NCBI GenBank assembly: GCA_016859345.1 | Contig: CM029120.1 | Coordinates: 6,437,501-6,501,500, forward strand | Length of the DNA stretch: 64,000 nt | Direction of reading: 5' to 3' | From: Istiophorus platypterus | Lineage: Eukaryota > Chordata > Actinopteri > Istiophoriformes > Istiophoridae | Shown here: piece after piece, positions 60,901-64,000 of the stretch | Position numbering within the stretch: position 1 is the stretch's first letter | Layout of the letters: each line of letters opens with the position of its first letter | Program-made: the position numbers and the translations under genes | The notes under the pieces: generated by a model | Databases searched by the model: none | Seen by the model: only the letters and a program-made list of their open reading frames with translations | What the model was told of the DNA's origin: nothing

Positions 60901-62045
60901 GGCACTGCATTGATTTCAGACAGAAAGTTCAGTTTTCTTGTCAAGAGGAGTCCAGGTCAGCCTGTGAAAACATTTGCACATTCTCTTCCCTGGTTCTGGA
61001 GGAGTCTCTCCAAAGTTAAAGGAATATGACCCTAGTGATGTCAACAGTGTCACTGGGCTTTAGACTTAAGTTGTATACCAGAAATTCTGTGTTATAAACT
61101 GGGGGTGTAAGGCTTGCTAGTCTTCACACTGCAGGGGGGAGAGGGGGTTGAGTGAAAAGGGTTATTAACTTGCATTATTACTGATGGAAGAGCTACTGTT
61201 TTTTGAACATGATTCATACTTAGGATATCTAGGCCCTCTGCTGCTTCAATTTTGACCATTTGTTCAGAAAAATCTGTCTCTTGTGAGCTCCTCAACTTTA
61301 TAGACATGCAATCCTGAACCAGGAAATGCGTCTTACCCTCTGTGTGCACTGCAGACACATAGGTCCAGTTGTATCGTTTCACAATGTCCAAGAGGGCCCT
61401 GGCTTGTAGGGTGTCTGAGGGCACCACTCTGAGGAAGTACTTAAATAAAGTCTTGTCACTGAGGTCAATACTGGTTGCAGAATAGGCAATCTGCGGGATG
61501 TTGAACAGCTGCAGAAGGTTTTGGACTTGGATTGCAACAGAGCTGGAGCCGGGCCCGATGACCCCCACGATGGGCTTCTTGGTCGGCGGCGGCTGACTGG
61601 AAGGTGCCCCCTCGATGCACCACCTGGAGCCGTCCTTGTCGTCCCGGATGGAGATGAGCGAGTCCCGTATGAACTCGATGCTCTGCTCCAGGGCCACGGA
61701 GGAATGCCAGCAGGAGTCCCTGATCTCACAGCCCAGGGTGATGTTGGGTAACAGGTTTGGGTCCGAGTTAATCCGATCCAAGGTGTGGAACATGGCCTCC
61801 ACTCTCTGGATGCCATACTGCTCGCGGATCTCCCCACACTTCCTCTCCGCCACCTTCTCAGCTGATGGCTGGTGGTGAACAGAGAAGAGGGCGCCGATTA
61901 TAATATCCCCATCCATCCTCGCCACCAGGCGAGAGGCAGAACTCGGCACCACTGACCTCTCATACTTGCCCTTGGACAACACGAATGCCTCAAACAGTAA
62001 TACAGGCAAGTATAAAGTGGCAGTCAGGTAGATCATATTCGACAT
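42066..62045 (-). CDS. grm1: grm1 (metabotropic glutamate receptor 1), complete, 8 coding exons
   Basis: mGluR1 is a class C, Gq-coupled glutamate receptor of the postsynaptic membrane that acts through phospholipase C. Exons: 61337-62045, 58873-59122, 52900-53135, 49027-49273, 47414-47582, 46545-46671, 43891-44818, 42066-42909. They sum to 3,510 nt, 1,169 codons plus stop (human 1,194). All junctions keep phase. Layout: signal peptide (about 1-25), Venus-flytrap ligand domain (about 45-505), cysteine-rich domain (about 505-580), seven-TM domain (about 590-840), and a long C tail. Visible family blocks include GDIIIGALFSVHHQP, GPGSSSVAIQVQNLLQLFNI, SRELCYIILAGIFLGY and FNEAKYIAFTMYTTCIIWLA. 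ASILISVQLTLEVTLIIMEP and the rab32/stxbp5 neighbours favour grm1 over grm5. The tail has the Homer ligand PPSPF (1121-1125) and ends SSTL, a PDZ ligand. The start at 62045 precedes the hydrophobic signal peptide. Confidence 0.97.
43050..43635. mobile_element. hAT-like non-autonomous element in grm1 intron 7
   Basis: The left end CAGGGTATCTGCAGG and the right end CCCTGCAGAAACCCT are imperfect inverted copies. The left subterminal region has the AT-rich phrases TTTTAAAAAACATTGAATTC and AAGTCTTGAATATTTTC, typical of a dispersed fish element. There is no transposase ORF and no clear target-site duplication. Superfamily assignment is tentative. Confidence 0.6.
43891..44818 (-). other. grm1: grm1 exon 7: seven-transmembrane domain
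   Basis: Residues about 580-889. It starts GCEPLPLRYLEWSNPES and carries all seven hydrophobic segments, including IIQVVFSCLGILVTSFVAFV, SRELCYIILAGIFLGYLCPF, RLLVGLSAAMCYSALVTKTN, ASILISVQLTLEVTLIIMEP and KIITTSFSVSLSVTVALGCM. It ends KPERNVRSAFTTSDAVRMHV, then a basic FKRKK just before the donor. Reading through the donor gives an immediate stop (AGG TAG). Confidence 0.97.
45838..46422. mobile_element. MITE-like inverted-repeat element, copy 2 (grm1 intron 6)
   Basis: Left end GACATTTTGGGAAATTTTTA. Right end on the other strand reads ATTTTTGGGAAAATATGCTT, an inverted match extending some tens of bases. The interior shares TAGCATAGCTTAGCATGAAG and AGACTGGAAA with the copy at 41.2 kb. Non-coding. 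Confidence 0.7.
48480..48660. repeat. Interspersed repeat fragment in grm1 intron 4
   Basis: GGCTGCAACCGACAGTTATT, TTCATTATTAATCCATTGAA and following sequence resemble the dispersed family seen at about 25.1 kb. Confidence 0.5.
51940..51951 (-). other. grm1: Candidate 12-nt grm1 microexon
   Basis: Within intron 3, minus strand: T-rich tract and acceptor TTTGGTGTAG, then 12 nt, then a strong donor GTGAGT. It is phase 1 at both ends and adds four residues (ELQD) between exons 3 and 4. It is compatible with the 15-nt candidate in the same transcript. Confidence 0.33.
52000..52015. repeat. Short (CA)n repeat
   Basis: About eight CA units in grm1 intron 3, upstream on the minus strand of the 12-nt candidate microexon. 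Confidence 0.85.
52596..52610 (-). other. grm1: Candidate 15-nt grm1 microexon
   Basis: Within intron 3, minus strand: acceptor GGCTGTACAG, then 15 nt, then donor GTAAAT. It is phase 1 at both ends, so insertion after exon 3 adds five residues (EDDDL) without a frameshift, in the flytrap domain near residue 398. There is no transcript evidence, and chance occurrence is possible. Confidence 0.3.
53460..53770 (+). mobile_element. Degraded LINE reverse-transcriptase 3' fragment
   Basis: Broken plus-strand frames give LTHTLAFI, then the remnant of the DYCN block, then LQTDAAITLTKTKRFPPYYP. This matches the C-terminal end of L2/Rex-type LINE reverse transcriptases (RLDYCN... LQ.VQNAA...LT). It lies in grm1 intron 2 and carries stops and frameshifts. 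Confidence 0.55.
54460..54486. repeat. (GAA)n microsatellite
   Basis: About eight GAA units in grm1 intron 2. Confidence 0.85.
55090..55830 (+). mobile_element. LINE fragment (reverse-transcriptase C terminus and 3' tail)
   Basis: The plus strand reads GLEKLIHAVISSRSDYCNSL, the hallmark block of L2/Rex-like LINEs. Further on, in broken frames, it gives the SWK...P and T.FKSRLKT motifs of the C terminus. The end, TTTGGGTATTAAATGTGCCT and CTTGCCTTGCTTGG, looks like the short tandem tail of such elements. Dead copy in grm1 intron 2. Confidence 0.65.
55950..56560. repeat. Interspersed fish repeat (TAACATG/CATGTTAG type)
   Basis: Phrases such as AAACTAATGACATTCCCATC, GTAAATGTCAGCATGTTAAC, CATGATGAAC and AGCATGTCAGCATTGTCACT recur in a dispersed teleost element. 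It follows the LINE fragment in grm1 intron 2. Boundaries are approximate. Confidence 0.5.
58120..58260 (+). repeat. LINE-like 3' tail fragment
   Basis: The phrases TTGTAAAGCACTTTAACCTA and AATGTGCTACATAAATAAAT are typical of the 3' ends of fish LINEs. No coding part was seen next to it. Confidence 0.4.
59255..59275. repeat. (TTG)n microsatellite
   Basis: About six to seven GTT units in grm1 intron 1, just upstream (minus strand) of exon 2. Confidence 0.85.
61337..62045 (-). other. grm1: grm1 exon 1: signal peptide and lobe 1 of the ligand domain
   Basis: Residues 1-236. The hydrophobic leader (YLTATLYLPVLLFEAFVL) is followed by VARMDGDIIIGALF. Then come ERKCGEIREQYGIQRVEAMF, EIRDSCWHSSVALEQSIEFI, the glutamate-contact region GPGSSSVA and IAYSATSIDLSD, ending YNWTYVSAVHTEG. 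The donor is GTAAGA at 61331-61336. Confidence 0.96.
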
Positions 62046-62101
62046 TGTGCCCCAGGAGCTGAATGTAGAATCATGTCCACTTGGCCATAATGGACGTCCA
62101 T
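62033..62101 (-). promoter_or_regulatory. grm1 upstream ORF 1 (overlaps the main start)
   Basis: The ATG at 62101 opens 22 codons ending in TGA at 62033-62035, which is 10 nt inside the grm1 coding sequence and in another frame. Ribosomes using it would bypass the grm1 ATG. Start context is weak at -3 (T) but has G at +4. Confidence 0.5.
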
Positions 62102-62161
62102 CAATCCTCTTTTGGATGAAATGGCAGTTGACTTGGCTGTTTCTCCTTCAGTGTTGTCACC
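62046..62161 (-). other. grm1: grm1 5' UTR portion of the first coding exon
   Basis: An acceptor CTCACATACAG ends at 62162, so the exon begins at 62161 and carries 116 nt of leader before the ATG. Three upstream ATGs lie in this leader, forming two small ORFs. Confidence 0.65.
62071..62088 (-). promoter_or_regulatory. grm1 upstream ORF 2 (five codons)
   Basis: The ATG at 62088 has A at -3 and G at +4, a strong initiation context, and encodes MAKWT followed by TGA. It sits inside ORF 1 in another frame, 26 nt before the main start. Confidence 0.5.
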
Positions 62162-62224
62162 CTGTATGTGAGACAAGGGGCATTAATTCCAGTTTTTCAC
62201 ACATGTATCTAGGGCTTCTATGAA

Positions 62225-62420
62225 TAGTTAAATAATCAACTAGTAGATCAACCAAAAATTAGCAACTATTTTGATGATCACCTAATCGTTGGAGACATTT
62301 TTGAGCAAAAACACCAAATGTTATCTGGTTCCTTGATTCTCAAATGTGAGGATTTGATACTTCTCTTTGTCTTGCATTCTAGTGAAATGATGAAAACATA
62401 ATTAATTGAATGACAAAGAA
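62225..62420. repeat. Interspersed repeat fragment in grm1 first intron
   Basis: AACTATTTTGATGATCACCT, TTTTTGAGCAAAAACACCAA and TCAAATGTGAGGATTTGATA resemble the dispersed family seen at 25.1 kb. Confidence 0.5.
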
Positions 62421-62469
62421 AAATAAACAGCAGAATTATAGATAATAAAAATAATTGTAAATTGCAGCC

Positions 62470-63090
62470 ATGACCAAATTTACCCAGGCCCTTGGGGCAA
62501 AAATTTTTTTCTGGGCCCCTATTGACCCCCACTAAACATGGCAGTGTCATTATTTCCTTGATTAGACAACTGCCAGAAAAGTAATAGGCGACAAGTTGGA
62601 AAATTACTTCATTTAAAGCAAATTTTTAAGCAAAAAATATATCACTTATTCAGATGTCATTTTCTAGTGTCAGTTTCCTATGACAGTAAACTCATAAAAA
62701 TGATGATCATAGTAAACTTATTAATGATGGTTTTGTTTCCCACCGGATTTTTACATTTTATAAACTGAAAAATCAATCAATGAATCTATTAAAGATATCA
62801 ATTGTCTGATGCATAGGTAATGAAAGCAATCACTTATTGCACCCTTACAGTTCTCCTGCAATGGAATAATATGACCTTGCTCAAGGTTTTTCCACATAGA
62901 AAAAAAACTACAGCAACTCAATAAGCCACAACTTCCCAACAGAAAAGCAACAAATATAAGTTAAACAGGACATTAATGAATATCTATATGTATTCATTGG
63001 ACGTTTTTGAGCCCAAGGGAGTGTGGGGCCCCTGGACAGTTGCCCACTTTGTCCACTATAATCCATCTTTTGGTTGCAGCCCCACATGAT
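62470..63090. repeat. Possible interspersed repeat with GGGCCCCT-type ends
   Basis: CCAGGCCCTTGGGGCAAAAA and CTGGGCCCCTATTGACCCCC near 62,480-62,535, and GTGGGGCCCCTGGACAGTTG near 63,030, suggest fragments of a dispersed element. A related phrase (TTTTGGGAGCCCCTTCAGGT) is at about 30,978. No structure was defined. Confidence 0.3.
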
Positions 63091-63445
63091 TAATTCATTC
63101 GATTTATCTAAATGCTGTTTCATCGAATCAGTGACATCATAACTCTCTAAAATTTTAAAAGGTAGAATAGAGCCCTCCTTTTCTCTCATGGATTATGCAA
63201 AAACAAAAGCGTCTAAAAGACTCAGACTATGTAAAACATGTATCAAACACATGAAAAAAGGCCAATATGTCAGAGAAAATACCAACAGGATGGAACCACA
63301 ACAATAAAAAGCAAGCTTTTAAGACACTAAAATGCTGAATCTGGGGTTTAAAAAGTTATTGGAATAGAGGAAGCCTTTGAGTTTCAGGACCACGGACAGT
63401 CGCCTGTGTTATAGTAGAGGATCTCAGCTGAACCCCCCCCCCCCC

Positions 63446-63487
63446 CACACACACACACACACACACACACACAACACACACACACAC
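63446..63487. repeat. (CA)n microsatellite after a C run
   Basis: About 20 CA units with one interruption, preceded by roughly 14 cytosines. Confidence 0.93.
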
Positions 63488-63785
63488 CATTCAACCTGCG
63501 ACTGCTTCCTCAACTTTTAGCCCTCGGACATCACACACACGCCAGACTGCGATGGCCCCCGACTTGAAATCTCTCCTCACCGTCTGACAGGGGACTCGGG
63601 CCCCTTCCCCGCGGCTCTGGGAGCCGCTGTCATTCACTTGAACCGCCTTTATTTTTTTCTTCTCCTTCCTCTTTTTCTTTCTTTCTTTCTTTCTTTTTTT
63701 TTTAACAGCGTCGTCACCCCCGTGCACACGCATCCCAACTCAGACCTCGAGGCTTAATCGGTCGGAACCGTCCGCATGTCAAGCG

Positions 63786-63818
63786 GTGTGTGTGTGTGTG
63801 TGTGTGGGGGGGGGGGGG
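63786..63818. repeat. (GT)n followed by a G run
   Basis: About ten GT units leading into about 12 guanines, near the grm1 first exon. Confidence 0.93.
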
Positions 63819-63867
63819 TCTGCGTCTGCAGAGCCCCGCATCTAACGACTGTCATGACTTCACCTAC

Positions 63868-63962
63868 CTGCACCAGGCAGTTCGGGACAGAGCGGGTCCG
63901 TGTCTCTCCTGAAGAAGACCAGTCTGGACTCCAGCCCCCTCTGCTGCGAAAACACTGTGGGA

Positions 63963-64000
<38 letters not shown>
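63868..64000 (-). promoter_or_regulatory. grm1: grm1 non-coding first exon and promoter region (partial)
   Basis: The minus strand has a good donor, GTGCAG followed by GTAGGTG, at 63868, in GC-rich sequence that extends from about 63,530 to the window edge. Joining it to the acceptor at 62161 would give a spliced leader for grm1. The transcription start is not visible and may lie beyond the window. Confidence 0.45.
63967..64000. repeat. (CT)n microsatellite at the window edge
   Basis: About 16 CT units, a GA tract on the grm1 sense strand, reaching the end of the window. Confidence 0.95.

Noticed and set aside
61379..61837. 152-codon second minus-strand frame in grm1 exon 1
   Set aside because: Overlaps the real frame, which matches mGluR1 throughout; the alternative is a Pro/Ser/Arg-rich shadow of GC-rich codons.
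1..64000. Search for tRNA, rRNA, CRISPR, prokaryotic or viral genes
   Set aside because: No tRNA cloverleaf, rRNA block, spaced direct-repeat array, operon or viral gene was recognised by eye; small tRNA-derived elements could have been missed.

Overview
This window is vertebrate nuclear DNA, almost certainly from a ray-finned (teleost) fish. The genes are split into many exons with GT-AG introns, the intergenic DNA is AT-rich with abundant simple repeats, and several interspersed repeats look like families common in teleosts. There are no bacterial operons, CRISPR arrays or phage genes. All three recognisable protein-coding loci lie on the minus strand. Read right to left they are grm1 (metabotropic glutamate receptor 1), a damaged rab32-like small GTPase, and stxbp5 (tomosyn-1). 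This is the order and orientation GRM1-RAB32-(ADGB)-STXBP5 of human 6q24, with ADGB not visible here.

Region by region (plus-strand coordinates). 1-950: GC-rich promoter-like segment with a long GGAGAA tract and a possible first exon of an unidentified minus-strand gene running off the left edge. 950-2,190: nothing recognised. 2,190-5,547: probable long stxbp5 3' UTR. 5,548-29,729: complete stxbp5 coding region in 28 exons (1,145 codons with both cassette exons), with its CpG-rich promoter up to about 30,250. 30,250-37,015: intergenic, repeats only. 37,016-40,154: three rab32-like exons, with a frameshift and an in-frame stop. 40,155-42,065: intergenic plus grm1 3' UTR, holding a miniature inverted-repeat element. 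42,066-62,045: complete grm1 coding region in 8 exons (1,169 codons). 62,046-64,000: grm1 5' UTR, a first intron, and a GC-rich non-coding first exon and promoter ending in a CT repeat at the window edge.

The exon models were built by hand: homology was recognised from knowledge of the families, splice sites were read from the sequence, and phase was checked across every junction. stxbp5 and grm1 stay open from ATG to stop. In neurons the two gene products act on opposite sides of the synapse. Tomosyn restrains SNARE assembly in the presynaptic terminal, and mGluR1 is a postsynaptic Gq-coupled glutamate receptor tethered by Homer. Rab32 is a GTPase of lysosome-related organelles.

Most notable observations: the doubly broken rab32 copy; a U12-type intron in stxbp5; two phase-preserving candidate microexons in the grm1 ligand-binding domain; a GC-AG intron in grm1; conserved tomosyn cassette exons; overlapping upstream ORFs before the grm1 start; and the missing adgb.
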